A stretch of 64,000 nucleotides of DNA from Mojavia pulchra JT2-VF2. Its GTDB lineage: Bacteria > Cyanobacteriota > Cyanobacteriia > Cyanobacteriales > Nostocaceae. The DNA is taken from positions 248,001 to 312,000 of the forward strand of contig JAHHHN010000007.1 of NCBI GenBank assembly GCA_019359325.1. The letters run 5' to 3'. Positions 17,165 through 27,842 of this stretch are shown in pieces. Position 1 is the first letter of the stretch. Every line of letters begins with the position of its first letter. The position numbers and the translations under genes were made by a program. A model generated the notes under the pieces. It was not told where the DNA came from. It made no database searches and saw nothing but the letters and a program-made list of their open reading frames with translations.

Positions 17165-17590
17165 GCTGTTGAGTTTAATTTGCGGCTTTGGCCAAGCCAT
17201 CGGCACTGCGGCAGGATTTTCATATATTACTGGCAACCAAGTCGCTCCTGGATATTCGTCCTCTAGTCCTTGCAGTTTTTCTCTAGCAATACGAACTGCA
17301 ACATATAAAGACTGTCCTGAAGAAAAAGCTTCTAGAAAATGCTTTAAAAATGCTCGACAATATCAGGTACAGGTTGGCGCATCACAATTATTTGCGGAAT
17401 GTGCAAATCTTGTAGTTCTCGCGCTCATCCCAATCCATCACAGGAGTTAAAAATTGTCAACTGCAACCCTTTGGCAACGGCATTTCTCAAAGCATACTTG
17501 AGTTCGGCAATTGTTAAGCTATCTTTCTCATTAATATAATCGCAACTCACAAGTTATTTCGTGACTTTTGGCAAAGGGGAAGTAATTTCT
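17165..17590 (-). pseudogene. CHAT-domain protein fragment
   Basis: Minus-strand translation gives LTIAELKYALRNAVAKGLQL, TIFNSCDGIGMSARTT, FLKHFLEAFSSGQSLYVAVR, EKLQGLEDEYPGATWLPVIY and ENPAAVPMAWPKP. These are the end of a CHAT (caspase-like) domain as found in CHASE2-CHAT proteins. The catalytic Cys is still present in NSCDG. The His region is missing and there are frame breaks, including stops near 17555 and 17375. It is a remnant, with a MITE at its 3' end. Confidence 0.75.
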
Positions 17591-17689
17591 GCTTGTAATC
17601 TAAAAGCTCTTATTTCCTTGCTTGTGACAAAGCTTTAACCTTCCCTTCGCCTAGCACGTAAGATTTAGGTCGGTTAATTGCTAAATTAG

Positions 17690-17852
17690 TAATAAAAGCA
17701 GCATTAGCTGGGTTGGGGTTCCCTACGCCGAGGGCAATTTCCAAGCTAACTGCAAGCACTAAGGCGATGAGTATTTGCAATGCCAGAGGGATACGTACTC
17801 ACCAACTGCGGGTTTTGGTCTCAAGCGAAGTAATGCTTTCTGGTTCACTCAT
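17690..17852 (-). pseudogene. Dicarboxylate/cation symporter, N-terminal fragment
   Basis: Minus-strand translation from 17852 reads MSEPESITSLETKTRSW, TGA, then VRIPLALQILIALVLAVSLE and IALGVGNPNPANAAFITNLA. This is the first membrane helix and following loop of DctA/GltP-type symporters. It has a nonsense codon, then loses similarity after about 65 residues. It is a dead fragment next to the CHAT fragment, upstream of dnaE on the opposite strand. Confidence 0.6.
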
Positions 17853-18023
17853 TGCTAGATGCTGGTTAATTATTCTGATGTGACTATTAAAACATTACTT
17901 TCGGAAGTGAAAATTACCCAAACGCGTTAATCTAAGATTTCGTTGCTCTGTCTGTAAAATTCTGCTTGATGGGGTATGCCACCAAAATGCCCCTAGAGAT
18001 ATTGCTTGTGCTTGGAGACGTAT

Positions 18024-20654
18024 ATGTCCTTTGTGCCTTTACATATTCATAGTGACTATAGCTTGCTTGATGGAGCAAGTCAGCTGCCGGAGTTGGTGGA
18101 TCGAGCGATCGCCCTGGGGATGAAAGCGATCGCCCTGACCGATCATGGTGTTATGTATGGGGCAGTGGAACTCATAAAAATCTGCCGTAGTAAGAATATT
18201 AAGCCAATCCTTGGCAATGAAATGTATATCATTAATGGCGATATTGAAAAGCAAGAACGCCGTCCTCGTTATCATCAAGTTGTTTTAGCTAAAAATACTA
18301 AAGGCTATAAAAATTTAGTTAAATTAACTACTCTTTCCCATCTTAAAGGTGTCCAAGGAAAAGGCATTTTTTCTCGCCCTTGTATTAATAAAGAGTTATT
18401 AAAACAATATCATGAAGGTCTGATTGTCACTAGTGCTTGTTTAGGTGGTGAAATTCCGCAAGCAATTCTTAGTGGTAGGCCAGATGCAGCTCGTAAAGTT
18501 GCTCAATGGTATAAAGATGTATTTGGTGATGATTATTATTTAGAAATACAAGACCACGGCTCCCAGGAAGACCGAATTGTTAACGTAGAAATTATTAAAA
18601 TTGCCCGTGAGCTAGGCATTAAATTTGTTGCTACTAATGATTCTCATTTTATTTCTTGTTACGACGTTGAAGCCCATGATGCCTTGCTATGTATTCAGAC
18701 TGGCAAGCTAATTATTGAAGAAAATCGGATGCGTTATAGCGGCACAGAATATCTCAAATCTGCTGAAGAGATGAAGCTGCTATTTCGTGACCATTTACCT
18801 GATGATGTAATTGCCGAAGCGATCGCAACTACTGAAGAAGTTGCTGATAAAGTCGAGCCTTACCAGATTATGGGTGAGCCGCAAATTCCTACCCCCCCCA
18901 TTCCCTCTGGCCACACCGCTGATACTTATGCCGAAGAAGTTGCATGGAGCGGACTTTTAGAAAGATTAAATCGGAAATCCCGCAACGAAGTCGATCCAAT
19001 CTACAAAGAGCGGTTGGAATACGAACTAAAAATGATTCAACAAATGGGTTTTTCCAAATACTTTTTAGTTGTATGGGATTATATCAAATTTGCTAGAGAT
19101 AATAATATTCCTGTAGGGCCTGGACGGGGTTCGGCGGCTGGTTCGCTAGTTGCATACGCTATGCGAATTACTAACATTGATCCTGTGCATCATGGTTTAC
19201 TATTTGAGCGCTTTTTGAACCCAGAACGGAAATCCATGCCTGATATTGATACGGATTTCTGCATTGAGCAAAGAGATAAAGTTATTGAATATGTAACTGA
19301 GAAATATGGTGCTGATAAAGTTGCTCAAATTATTACCTTTAACCGCTTAACTTCTAAAGCTGTCTTAAAAGATGTCGCCAGAGTATTAAATATTCCCTAC
19401 GGCGAAGCTGACAAAATGGCGAAATATATTCCTGTAGTGCGGGGGAAACCAACTAAACTCAAGGTGATGGTTTCAGACCAAACCCCAGCACCAGAGTTTA
19501 AAGAAAAGTATGATAACGAGCCTCATGTTCGCCATTGGATTGACATGGCGATGCGAATTGAAGGAACTAACAAAACTTTTGGTGTTCATGCAGCAGGTGT
19601 GGTAATTTCTGCCGATCCCCTTGATGAAATTGTGCCTTTACAGAGGAATAACGATGGTTCCGTGATTACTCAGTATTTCATGGAAGACCTAGAATCCATG
19701 GGTTTATTAAAGATGGACTTTCTAGGTTTGCGGAACCTGACCTTAATTCAAAAAACGTTGGATCTGATTGAAGAAACGAATGGCTATCGTGTTGATCCTG
19801 ATGAAATCACACGTCAAGAAAGAAAAGCTCAGAAAATATTAGCCAAAGGTGAACATAGCACTCTACCAAAAGATGTGCAAAAAACTTATGCACTATTAGA
19901 AGCAGGTGAACTAGAAGGAATATTTCAATTAGAATCTTCTGGAATGAAGCAAATAGTGCGAGATTTGAAACCTTCTAATATCGAAGATATTTCTTCAATT
20001 TTGGCGCTTTATCGACCAGGCCCATTAGACGCAGGACTAATTCCTAAGTTTATTAACCGCAAACATGGTCGAGAAAATATTGACTATGAAACTGCGATTT
20101 TAGAACCGATATTGAATGAGACTTATGGAATTATGGTCTATCAAGAGCAAATTATGAAAATTGCTCAGGATATGGCTGGATATTCTTTAGGACAAGCTGA
20201 CTTGCTGCGCCGTGCAATGGGTAAAAAGAAAGTTTCTGAAATGCAAAAGCAGCAGGAAAAGTTTATTGATGGTGCAACCAAAAACGGTGTTAAAAAGCAA
20301 GTAGCTGAAAAATTATTTGACGATATGTTAAAATTCGCCGAATATTGCTTCAGCTATGACACGGAAGTTTTAACAGTAGAATACGGCTTGCTTCCCATTG
20401 GTGAAATTGTTGAAAAAGCTATTGAATGCAGCGTTTACAGTATTGATGAGAATGGCAACGTTTATATGCAACCTGTGGCACAATGGCATAATCGCGGTCA
20501 ACAAGAAGTGTTTGAGTATTGTTTAGAAGATGGTTCTATTATTCGCGCCACAAAAGACCATAAATTTATGACTATTGATGGGGAAATGTTACCGATTGAT
20601 GAAATATTTGAACGGGGGTTAGATTTGCTACAGGTTCCACGATTACCAAGATAA
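18024..20654 (+). CDS. dnaE: DNA polymerase III alpha subunit, N-terminal half, with split intein N-part
   Basis: An 876-residue protein. Extein residues 1-774 hold the PHP domain ([22 protein letters not shown]) and most of the polymerase core, with [16 protein letters not shown] and the catalytic PDIDTDF. The extein ends AEY at 20345. The split intein N-part of 102 residues (20346-20651) starts [20 protein letters not shown] and contains [10 protein letters not shown] (block B Thr and His). It ends without a C-terminal splice junction, exactly as in Nostoc DnaE-N. The C-half is encoded elsewhere and joined by protein trans-splicing. The start MSFVPLHIH at 18024 is preferred over 18006. Confidence 0.97.
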   Translation: MSFVPLHIHSDYSLLDGASQLPELVDRAIALGMKAIALTDHGVMYGAVELIKICRSKNIKPILGNEMYIINGDIEKQERRPRYHQVVLAKNTKGYKNLVKLTTLSHLKGVQGKGIFSRPCINKELLKQYHEGLIVTSACLGGEIPQAILSGRPDAARKVAQWYKDVFGDDYYLEIQDHGSQEDRIVNVEIIKIARELGIKFVATNDSHFISCYDVEAHDALLCIQTGKLIIEENRMRYSGTEYLKSAEEMKLLFRDHLPDDVIAEAIATTEEVADKVEPYQIMGEPQIPTPPIPSGHTADTYAEEVAWSGLLERLNRKSRNEVDPIYKERLEYELKMIQQMGFSKYFLVVWDYIKFARDNNIPVGPGRGSAAGSLVAYAMRITNIDPVHHGLLFERFLNPERKSMPDIDTDFCIEQRDKVIEYVTEKYGADKVAQIITFNRLTSKAVLKDVARVLNIPYGEADKMAKYIPVVRGKPTKLKVMVSDQTPAPEFKEKYDNEPHVRHWIDMAMRIEGTNKTFGVHAAGVVISADPLDEIVPLQRNNDGSVITQYFMEDLESMGLLKMDFLGLRNLTLIQKTLDLIEETNGYRVDPDEITRQERKAQKILAKGEHSTLPKDVQKTYALLEAGELEGIFQLESSGMKQIVRDLKPSNIEDISSILALYRPGPLDAGLIPKFINRKHGRENIDYETAILEPILNETYGIMVYQEQIMKIAQDMAGYSLGQADLLRRAMGKKKVSEMQKQQEKFIDGATKNGVKKQVAEKLFDDMLKFAEYCFSYDTEVLTVEYGLLPIGEIVEKAIECSVYSIDENGNVYMQPVAQWHNRGQQEVFEYCLEDGSIIRATKDHKFMTIDGEMLPIDEIFERGLDLLQVPRLPR

Positions 20655-20897
20655 CAACTAATACCAATAATTAATATTGGATGTTTAAAGTAAGAAAATT
20701 AGCACCCTTAGTTTCTTACTTTAGTTTCTACAACCGAGTCGTATCAACAGTTTTGAAAGCCAATGCTGGGCATCTCTATTATGCGGTCGAAGCTGGGGAA
20801 GCTGGCGAGAATCTAGTTTAAAACACTGGAATGCGATTTTGAAACGATTAATAGAAAGATTATAGTTAAAAAGCTGTTAGAGATAAAAATAATTGAT

Positions 20898-21602
20898 ATG
20901 TCGGCAATGATAAAAGCTATTGAGCGCATTGCAACCTACTATGCAAATTTCGATGCTCCAACAAGTCTTGACATGAAAGTGTTTTATTGGATGTTGAATA
21001 ATGGATATGATGCAGTAGGAAAAGATGTACGGGAACTGCGAAAGACTCTTAGCTCTGAAACTTTTCAACAAATAGTATCTAATTACCCTACTCCAAAGTT
21101 AACTCTTGAACAAATACAAGAAATTACAAGAGATTATCCATTTCAGTTGCCTTTAGAAATAATTGATTTATACCAAAAAGCTAACGGTTGTTTACCTATT
21201 GATTTGGCTGACACATCAAAAGATTGGAACTCTCTTGATAACTACTTTGAGTTTCCCTTGATTACTGATAATTCTTTCTTTTCGTTGGAAAAAGCTATGA
21301 GTATGTACAAAGCTTTAGCACGTCAAGCTATGCACGACGACAAGATTGATCCACGCTGGTTCCCCATTGATTGTTTTGAGGATTTAATATTAGCTGTAAT
21401 TGGTAGTGAACAGCAGCAGGTTACTTCACCTGTAATTAGCTTCTATGATAGTGATTTTCTCCCAAAAATTGAGTGGCCGAGTTTGACCAATATGTTGCTG
21501 GCTTGGGTTGAAATTCGAGAACAAAGCTTAAATGAGCATGAGCATGAATTTGAAATTGAGAAGATACATAAAAAATACGGCAAGGGCAAAAGTAAAATAT
21601 AG
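20898..21602 (+). CDS. SMI1/KNR4 (SUKH)-like protein
   Basis: A 234-residue acidic protein. The middle part (LTLEQIQEITRDYPFQLPLE, IIDLYQKANG, then FFSLEKAMSMYKAL and WFPIDCFEDLILAV) matches the SUKH fold: a helix preceding the L-P-x-E...Y...NG segment, then strands. SUKH proteins are frequently immunity proteins against toxins or regulators. No toxin gene is next to it; it follows dnaE-N by 243 bp. The N-terminal ~65 residues are helical and not recognised. Function remains open. Confidence 0.6.
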   Translation: MSAMIKAIERIATYYANFDAPTSLDMKVFYWMLNNGYDAVGKDVRELRKTLSSETFQQIVSNYPTPKLTLEQIQEITRDYPFQLPLEIIDLYQKANGCLPIDLADTSKDWNSLDNYFEFPLITDNSFFSLEKAMSMYKALARQAMHDDKIDPRWFPIDCFEDLILAVIGSEQQQVTSPVISFYDSDFLPKIEWPSLTNMLLAWVEIREQSLNEHEHEFEIEKIHKKYGKGKSKI

Positions 21603-21761
21603 TGATAAAGCAATGCTTCAGTACAATTACACAGCACTATAGAATTTCGGGACAGACTCACGTCAATTTAGCAGTAAAGTATATTCTCTACGCTAGGAGG
21701 AAAGCATTCTTGATTGATGTATTTCTCTGCTCCTAGGCTTTGGCTATGATGCTCTCAACCT

Positions 21762-22616
21762 CTATTGTCTTTTTAATACCAATGCAGTCAAATTGCGAAG
21801 TACTGAAACTACTTTTTTAGATTTCTTGTCATGTTTCATTACTAACAAATCAGGCTCCGAAAGGTCAGTCAATAGTCCTTTTTGTGGTTCATAGAATTGG
21901 AACTGCATTCCGTAACGTTGGTTAGGCACGCTATCGTCAATTGCTTTTACTGCGTGGAATGATTGGCGTGTCTTGAAAAATAGAAGAAAGTTGTTTGGCT
22001 TATACGGCGCTACTTTTTGAACTATGAAGTCATCCGGGGAATAGTGATTATTTCCCCAACAACGCACCATCCGATCTTTATGTACGCACAGTTGCGTTCC
22101 GTATTCTTCAAACCCATCTCTATCGGCAAATGAGAAAATACATGTGAAGACACGAGTTGGTATATCGGTATGCGGTCCTATGTAATACCCAGGTTCATGC
22201 CGTTGTAGAAAAAATTCCTTTTTAAAGAGATCAAAAAAATCTTCTGATTCTACTAGTTCTCCAAATCTTATTACAAAGTATTCCTTGTATTTATTAAAAA
22301 TCAATCTTTCAAACCATTGTTCGCTCAAAAAACACCTTTTTATTTGCTCCCAAAACTTCCGCTCTTCTTCGTCTGCTGCAAACTCGTCATGAGAGTGAAA
22401 GTTAATTTGCTTTCTAGCATAATAAGGTGTGCTAGTTTTCATAGATGTCGACTCTTTTTTACCAATCCATTCACGCCCTAGATTTCTCTTGAATGGGTTA
22501 TATTCAATAATTTTTGTAAAAATTTCATCAGGAAAAAAGTTTTCAATAATCAAATGTGGAAAAGGGTATGGCTGTACTTCTACCTCAGAAATCTTAAGTT
22601 CAATGTGATTTCGCAT
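21762..22616 (-). CDS. 2-oxoglutarate/Fe(II)-dependent oxygenase superfamily protein
   Basis: A 284-residue protein. The jelly-roll iron ligands are visible: H-x-D in YYIGPHTDIPTRVFTCIFSF (~150), distal His in RQSFHAVKAI (~220), and the 2OG-binding Arg in NQRYGMQFQFY (~238). The N-terminus PFPHLIIENFFPDEIFTKII is typical of the group whose members hydroxylate proteins or small molecules. The start MRNHIELK at 22616 is preferred over 22643. It is isolated, with no biosynthetic neighbours, so the substrate cannot be inferred. Confidence 0.8.
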   Translation of the reverse strand: MRNHIELKISEVEVQPYPFPHLIIENFFPDEIFTKIIEYNPFKRNLGREWIGKKESTSMKTSTPYYARKQINFHSHDEFAADEEERKFWEQIKRCFLSEQWFERLIFNKYKEYFVIRFGELVESEDFFDLFKKEFFLQRHEPGYYIGPHTDIPTRVFTCIFSFADRDGFEEYGTQLCVHKDRMVRCWGNNHYSPDDFIVQKVAPYKPNNFLLFFKTRQSFHAVKAIDDSVPNQRYGMQFQFYEPQKGLLTDLSEPDLLVMKHDKKSKKVVSVLRNLTALVLKRQ

Positions 22617-22643
22617 TTCTTCGATCACGATTCTACACCTCAA

Positions 22644-23209
22644 AAAATAAAAATGTAATTATTTAAAACTATCACTCTTCCATCACTATGGGAAAATAAA
22701 AATCGAAGGTAACTTTTAAACATTAGACAGCTATAGGGTTTGGAGCTTTATTTTCTAACATTATTGTCAAAATCACGTTTTTCGCCTGAAAGTCTTGCCT
22801 AGCAATGATTTTATTTTTTACTCTGGTGAGAGTGATGGAAGAGCGCTATAGCAATCCGGAATCATTCGTGAGAAAATACATAGACTAAAATTTAGCTTCT
22901 TTTTTAACTAAATTAATACGTAAAAATCTGAAGATAATTCCTGTAAAAGCCTTTATTTTAGCCATAATCTAATTGTCATATTTTTGACTTAGCGTTAATA
23001 AATTAAGATAGTGTTTTCTCATGAATTACTTAGGATTGGTATATGACAAAATACAGATAAAATAAGTTATGTTGTAATTTAATATTACGCTAGATTCTAT
23101 TTAAAAGATATTTTTTCATGTTTATCTAAGCGTTTGTTCTTAATTATTATAGTAACATAGCGTTTAATATTTTTCGGATATATACTCTTATAAGCGCTCT
23201 TTAATCACT
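22644..23209. other. AT-rich intergenic region without gene
   Basis: About 565 bp, very AT-rich, with no ORF of coding character and no strong hairpin. It presumably carries the promoter of the oxygenase gene. Confidence 0.5.
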
Positions 23210-23590
23210 CTAAGCAGAGGAAAATAATAAATGCCTAGATTCCGAAGGGTCAGGAATAGCACCAGGCTTTCGATTCATTAGAGCAATTAGTATGAGAAAA
23301 ACAATGGATAGAGGTGAAATGGGAAAGACCCTGAGCCAAGATTTAAGGAAATTAAAAAATATGAAAGGTTGAATGACTAGGCGTAAATTTTTGAGCAGAT
23401 TCTTCCTGCTCTGGAAATCTAGACACAACTGGTCTGTCGCTTTATTTACGCCTTGTTCTGGATGATTGTTCAAAACTTGAGAGTGAAGACTAACGAGAAG
23501 ATAAGCACTCATAACTATTCCCCACCATTTCTGGATTTGGGAATAGTCAGTCATCCGAAAATCAGCCCAACATACCGCCTGAAAACTTTG
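23210..23590 (-). pseudogene. IS701-like transposase C-terminal fragment
   Basis: Minus-strand translation reads CWADFRMTDYSQIQKWWGIV, MSAYLLVSLHSQVLN, NKATDQLCLDFQSRKNLL and NLRLVIQPFIFFNFLKSWLR. This is the recognisable C-terminus of IS701/IS4-type DDE transposases common in Nostocales (GWADFR..DY..IQKWWE). A stretch after DFQS appears deleted, and the catalytic core is missing upstream. No terminal repeats could be paired. Between it and the next gene (23591-23864) nothing else is seen. Confidence 0.65.
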
Positions 23591-23864
23591 TGTACCAAGG
23601 TTTTCACAAATAAAGGGGTACATTTACGATACCACGACCGAGCAAGGAAGTTGCGAAACATTGGCAGATGAAAAGCCTCATAAATAGGGATTTTTAACAA
23701 AGTAATCAAATTTTTCTTAATTGGTTTTCTTACTTGCACCCAATTTTAGAGAATTGGTATGAAGTTTTGACTACGAAAGTTTTATGTCATTTTGCGGAAT
23801 CTCAAGTGACTGAGGAGTATAAACAAAAGCAAGTAGTTAAATATACACTTGCTTGAGAATTGCT

Positions 23865-26852
23865 ATGCGCGATCGCCTAAAATACCTCACCTTGTTGGTG
23901 GTGTTGCTTCCTCTGTTCTCTGTGTCTCCCTCTCCTCTACTCCAATACTCTCCTTTAACAGCACAAGCGCAGACACCTCAAGATCGCAAAGCTGAGGCTG
24001 CACAACTTTATAACTTAGGTTTGCAACAGTTCGATCGCGGACAGTATCCCGAAGCTTTAAAGTCATATCAACAAGCTTTAGCGATAGCCAGAGAAATCAA
24101 ATATCTTCAAGGTGAAGCGGTAATTTTAAATGAGATTAGCGCTGTCTATCGCAAAACAGGAAAGTATCCCAAAGCTATAGAAATTTTAAAGCAAGCTTCA
24201 GTAATCCTTAAACAAACTGGCGATCGCGCTGGGGAAGGAGCAATTATTAATAATATTGGCTTGGTTTACCGTTATTTAGGGGAGTATACCAAAGCCTTAG
24301 ATTACTTTCAGCGATCGCTAGCGATTACTAAAGAAGTTGGCAACAAAGCACAGCAAGCTTCAATACTCAACAATATTGGGTCAACATACAGCAGACTTGG
24401 ACAGTATCCTAAAGCATTGGAGTTATTTCAGCAAGCGTTAACCATTCATAAAGAAGCCGGCAATAAACCCCAGCAAGCAACAGTTTTCAATGACGTTGGG
24501 TCAGTTTATCAAAACTTGGGAGACTACACCAAAGCATTGGAGTTTTATCAGCAAGCCTACGCCATTCACAAAGAACTTGGTTATAAAGCTGAGGAAGCAA
24601 TTAGTCTCCACAATATTGGTTCAATTCACCAAAACTTGGCACAGTATCCCAAAGCCTTAGAATTTTATCAGCAAGCTTTAGCTATTAGTAAAAAAATTGG
24701 TGATACAGCACAGCAATCAACAACGCTAAACAATATTGGATTAGTTTATGAAAGTTTGGCAGAGTATGCCAAAGCATTGGAATTCTATCAGCAATCTTTA
24801 GTAATTGATAAACAAATTGGTAACAAAGCTGGAGAAGGAGTAGTTATTAACAATATTGGGGCTGTTTACCGTAACTTAGGGCAGTATGCTAAATCATTAG
24901 ATTTTCTCCAGCAAGCTTTAGTAATTCGCAAGCAAATTGGTGACAAAGCTGGCGAAGGAGTAAATATTGCCAATATAGGAGAAATTTACCGCAACTTAAA
25001 ACAACATTCCCAAGCACTGCAATACTTTCAGCAGGCTTTAGCCATTCAAAAACAAATTGGTGACAAGGCGGGTGAAGGGACAACTCGCAATAATATTGGC
25101 GAAGCTTACCGTGAATTAAAAGAGTATGAAAAAGCCTTGGAATATCTCCAGCCAGCTTTAGTATTACGTAAAAAAATCGGTGATAAGGAAGGGGAAGGAC
25201 AGACTATCAATAATATAGGAGAACTTTACCGCAATTTAGAAAAATACGATAGCGCCTTGGATTATTTTCAGCAATCTTTAGTAATTAGCAAACAAATTGG
25301 CGATAAGGCTTCGGAAGCAGGAAATGTCAACAACATTGGAGAAGTTTACCGTAACTTAGGACAGTATGCCAAAGCCTTAGAATATTTTCAACAAGCTTTA
25401 ACTATTGTCAGAAAAATTGGCGACAAGGTAGGGCAAGCGAAAACTCTCAACAATATTGGGTTAATTTACATTCATCAAAGCCAATATCCTGAAGCTGAGA
25501 AAACTCTCTTTACTGCTGTCGGAATTTGGGAATCTTTACGACCAGGATTAACTGATGCTCAGAAAATCTCATTATTTGAAAGCCAGAACATTACTTACCG
25601 TTCACTACAACAATGTTTAGTTGCTCAGAATAAATTTAATTCTGCATTAGAAGTAGCCGATCGCGCCAGAGCTAGAGCATTTGTTGAGTTATTAGCCTCG
25701 AAGCAATTAGAGAAACCAAATGCTCAATTAAATATCAAACCTTTAAAACTCCAAGAAATTCAAAACCTTGCCAAACTAGAAAATGCTACTTTTGTTCAAT
25801 ACTCAACGTTGCAGGACAAATTACTCTACATTTGGGTAGTCAAACCCACAGGAGAAATTTCTTTTGAGCAACTGAAGCTAGAAAAGTTTCTCAAATCTTC
25901 TCTACAAAACCTTGTGGTTAACAGCCGCAGAGGAATAGGTGCAAGAGGTAGAGGCGTCGCTATTGAAGCTACATCTGGCGGTAAGCAAAATCAAGCTCGT
26001 CAAAAGACACAATTAAATAAACTTTATGACTTACTGATCAAACCGATCGCTCAATATCTACCTAAAGATCCTAACGCCCGTGTTATCTTCATTCCCCAAG
26101 AATCTCTATTTCTCGTACCGTTCCCCGCATTACAAGATGACCAAGGCAAATACTTAATCGAGAAACATACTATCTTGACAGCACCAGCGATTCAAGTTTT
26201 GGATTTAACTCACAAACAGAAGCAAAAAGTTAACCAATCCGCAAAAGACTTTTTGGTAGTTGGTAATCCTACCATGCCCAAGATTCCTATTGCTGATGAG
26301 CAGTTAGAACCTCTTCCTGGTGCGGAACAAGAAGCAATAAAGATTGCAGATTTATTCAAGACGCAAGCAATTATTGGTACCAAGGCGACAGAGACAGCAA
26401 TGGTACAGAAGATGGCTCAAGCTAAGATGATTCACTTTGCTACCCACGGCTTACTTGATGATTTTAAGGGTTTAGGCGTACCGGGTGCGATCGCTCTTGC
26501 TCCTAGTAGTAAAGATGACGGTTTACTTACAGCCAGCGAAATTCTTGACATGAAACTCAATGCAGAACTGGTTGTACTTAGCGCTTGTAACACTGGAGGT
26601 GGAAATATTACAGATGATGGCGTAATTGGTTTATCACGCTCTTTAATTACTGCTGGCGTTCCTAGTGTTGTTGTATCGCTGTGGTCTGTACCAGACGAGT
26701 CTACCTACTTTTTGATGAACGAATTTTACAAAAATCTCCAACGCAATCCTGATAAAGCGGCGGCGCTCAGACAAGCAATGCTCACCACGAAAAAGCAATA
26801 TTCTAACCCGATTGATTGGGCTGCTTTTACCCTAATTGGTGAAGCTGAGTAG
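23865..26852 (+). CDS. Secreted TPR-repeat protein with C-terminal CHAT domain
   Basis: A 995-residue protein. A signal-peptide-like N-terminus (YLTLLVVLLPLFSVSPSPLL, then TAQAQT) precedes about thirteen 40-residue tetratricopeptide repeats (~45-560), recognisable by NNIG.VYR.LG.Y.KAL.....L. A linker follows, then a CHAT caspase-like protease domain with catalytic His in HFATHGLLDD (~857) and Cys in LSACNTGGGN (~907). The domain ends SLWSVPDESTYFLMNEFY. CHAT proteins act as proteases activated by a partner sensed through the repeats; in cyanobacteria they are numerous and mostly uncharacterised. The ATG at 23865 overlaps a HIP1 site and is preferred over the TTG at 23853. Repeat units are very similar to one another, suggesting recent internal duplication. 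Confidence 0.9.
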   Translation: MRDRLKYLTLLVVLLPLFSVSPSPLLQYSPLTAQAQTPQDRKAEAAQLYNLGLQQFDRGQYPEALKSYQQALAIAREIKYLQGEAVILNEISAVYRKTGKYPKAIEILKQASVILKQTGDRAGEGAIINNIGLVYRYLGEYTKALDYFQRSLAITKEVGNKAQQASILNNIGSTYSRLGQYPKALELFQQALTIHKEAGNKPQQATVFNDVGSVYQNLGDYTKALEFYQQAYAIHKELGYKAEEAISLHNIGSIHQNLAQYPKALEFYQQALAISKKIGDTAQQSTTLNNIGLVYESLAEYAKALEFYQQSLVIDKQIGNKAGEGVVINNIGAVYRNLGQYAKSLDFLQQALVIRKQIGDKAGEGVNIANIGEIYRNLKQHSQALQYFQQALAIQKQIGDKAGEGTTRNNIGEAYRELKEYEKALEYLQPALVLRKKIGDKEGEGQTINNIGELYRNLEKYDSALDYFQQSLVISKQIGDKASEAGNVNNIGEVYRNLGQYAKALEYFQQALTIVRKIGDKVGQAKTLNNIGLIYIHQSQYPEAEKTLFTAVGIWESLRPGLTDAQKISLFESQNITYRSLQQCLVAQNKFNSALEVADRARARAFVELLASKQLEKPNAQLNIKPLKLQEIQNLAKLENATFVQYSTLQDKLLYIWVVKPTGEISFEQLKLEKFLKSSLQNLVVNSRRGIGARGRGVAIEATSGGKQNQARQKTQLNKLYDLLIKPIAQYLPKDPNARVIFIPQESLFLVPFPALQDDQGKYLIEKHTILTAPAIQVLDLTHKQKQKVNQSAKDFLVVGNPTMPKIPIADEQLEPLPGAEQEAIKIADLFKTQAIIGTKATETAMVQKMAQAKMIHFATHGLLDDFKGLGVPGAIALAPSSKDDGLLTASEILDMKLNAELVVLSACNTGGGNITDDGVIGLSRSLITAGVPSVVVSLWSVPDESTYFLMNEFYKNLQRNPDKAAALRQAMLTTKKQYSNPIDWAAFTLIGEAE

Positions 26853-26888
26853 AAGATATGAAGAGGTGAATTTTTGAGCTTGGAAACT

Positions 26889-27140
26889 AAAGTTTCGAGT
26901 TCAGAACACAAAACTTCGAGTTCAGAACACGAAACTCCGAGTCCACAACACGAAACTCCGAGTCCACAACACAAAATTCCGAGTTCGGAACACAAAACTC
27001 CGAGTCCAGAACACGAAACTCCGAGTTCGGAACATGAAACTCCGAGTCCAGAACACAAAACTTCGAGTTCAGAACACAAAACTCCGAGTTCAGAACACAA
27101 AACTCCGAGTCCAAAACACGAAACTCCGAGTTCAGAACAC
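26889..27140. repeat. 21-bp tandem array 3 (12 units)
   Basis: Twelve exact 21-bp units of the type GAAACTCCGAGTTCAGAACA. It begins 37 bp after the stop of the TPR-CHAT gene. The units are the reverse complement of array 2 (6675-6905), with the same GAGTTCAGAAC core. Stop-free frames on both strands are a consequence of the period, not evidence of genes. Confidence 0.92.
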
Positions 27141-27543
27141 GAAACAAGCAAGAAAGCCTTCTTGCACCGTTGTCCTAACTACGTTTAGAGCAATTTGCAG
27201 TTAAATAGACCACAGTATGGGCACAACAATTTTGTGTCCTTACAATAATTTAGTCTTCAAGCGTGTATTCCATACTAATGAAAAGTTCTGTAATTACCTG
27301 CAAATGAGCATTAGGCAAGATAAAATTGCCGCCGTTGGCATTTGAGATGTAGCGATCGCTTGGAGATGAACCTTAAAAAATTAGTAATATGTACATATAC
27401 CTAATTTTTTCACTAGTTAAAAAGCTAAACCTGAACTCTTGAGTGTGGAGTATAGACTAAACTAGTTATTTGTAATGTAGTGTTGTAAAACTTTATTGGC
27501 TAACTGTTTTATGGTTACCAGACTTTCAGCAGTTGTTTACGGA
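27141..27543. other. Intergenic region upstream of clpS
   Basis: About 400 bp, AT-rich, with one GCGATCGC-type site (27352). I see no further gene or convincing hairpin. The clpS promoter must lie here. Confidence 0.5.
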
Positions 27544-27837
27544 ATGGCAACAGCACCAACTGTAGCTCCTGAACGGTCTACTCAAGTTACCCGCAAGCTA
27601 TATCCGAATTATAAAGTGATTGTTTTAAACGATGACTTTAATACATTTCAGCACGTGGCTGAGTGTTTGATGAAGTATATTCCGGGGATGACCAGTGACC
27701 AGGCTTGGGATTTGACCAATCAGATACACTATGAAGGTCAAGCGATCGTCTGGGTTGGGCCTCAAGAACCGGCAGAACTATACCACCAGCAATTGCGTCG
27801 AGCGGGTTTGACAATGGCTCCTCTAGAGGCTGCTTAA
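27544..27837 (+). CDS. clpS: ATP-dependent Clp protease adaptor ClpS
   Basis: A 97-residue adaptor that delivers N-degron substrates to ClpAP/ClpCP. The core signature YKVIVLNDDFNTFQHVAECL is complete; the NDD and following Thr form the N-end residue pocket. It is followed by MTSDQAWDLTNQIHYEGQAI and VWVG. The N-terminal tail has ATAPTVAPERSTQ. The start at 27544 fits family length; an in-frame ATG 48 bp upstream is less likely. The DUF2103 gene follows after 5 bp, an arrangement seen in other cyanobacteria. Confidence 0.92.
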   Translation: MATAPTVAPERSTQVTRKLYPNYKVIVLNDDFNTFQHVAECLMKYIPGMTSDQAWDLTNQIHYEGQAIVWVGPQEPAELYHQQLRRAGLTMAPLEAA

Positions 27838-27842
27838 TTATC

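Noticed and set aside
26874-27188. Ser/Pro/Glu/His-rich ORF on the plus strand and Val/Leu/Cys-rich or FRVLNSEF-rich ORFs on the minus strand
   Set aside because: All are readings of the same 21-bp tandem array; none has a plausible start context or non-repetitive protein sequence.
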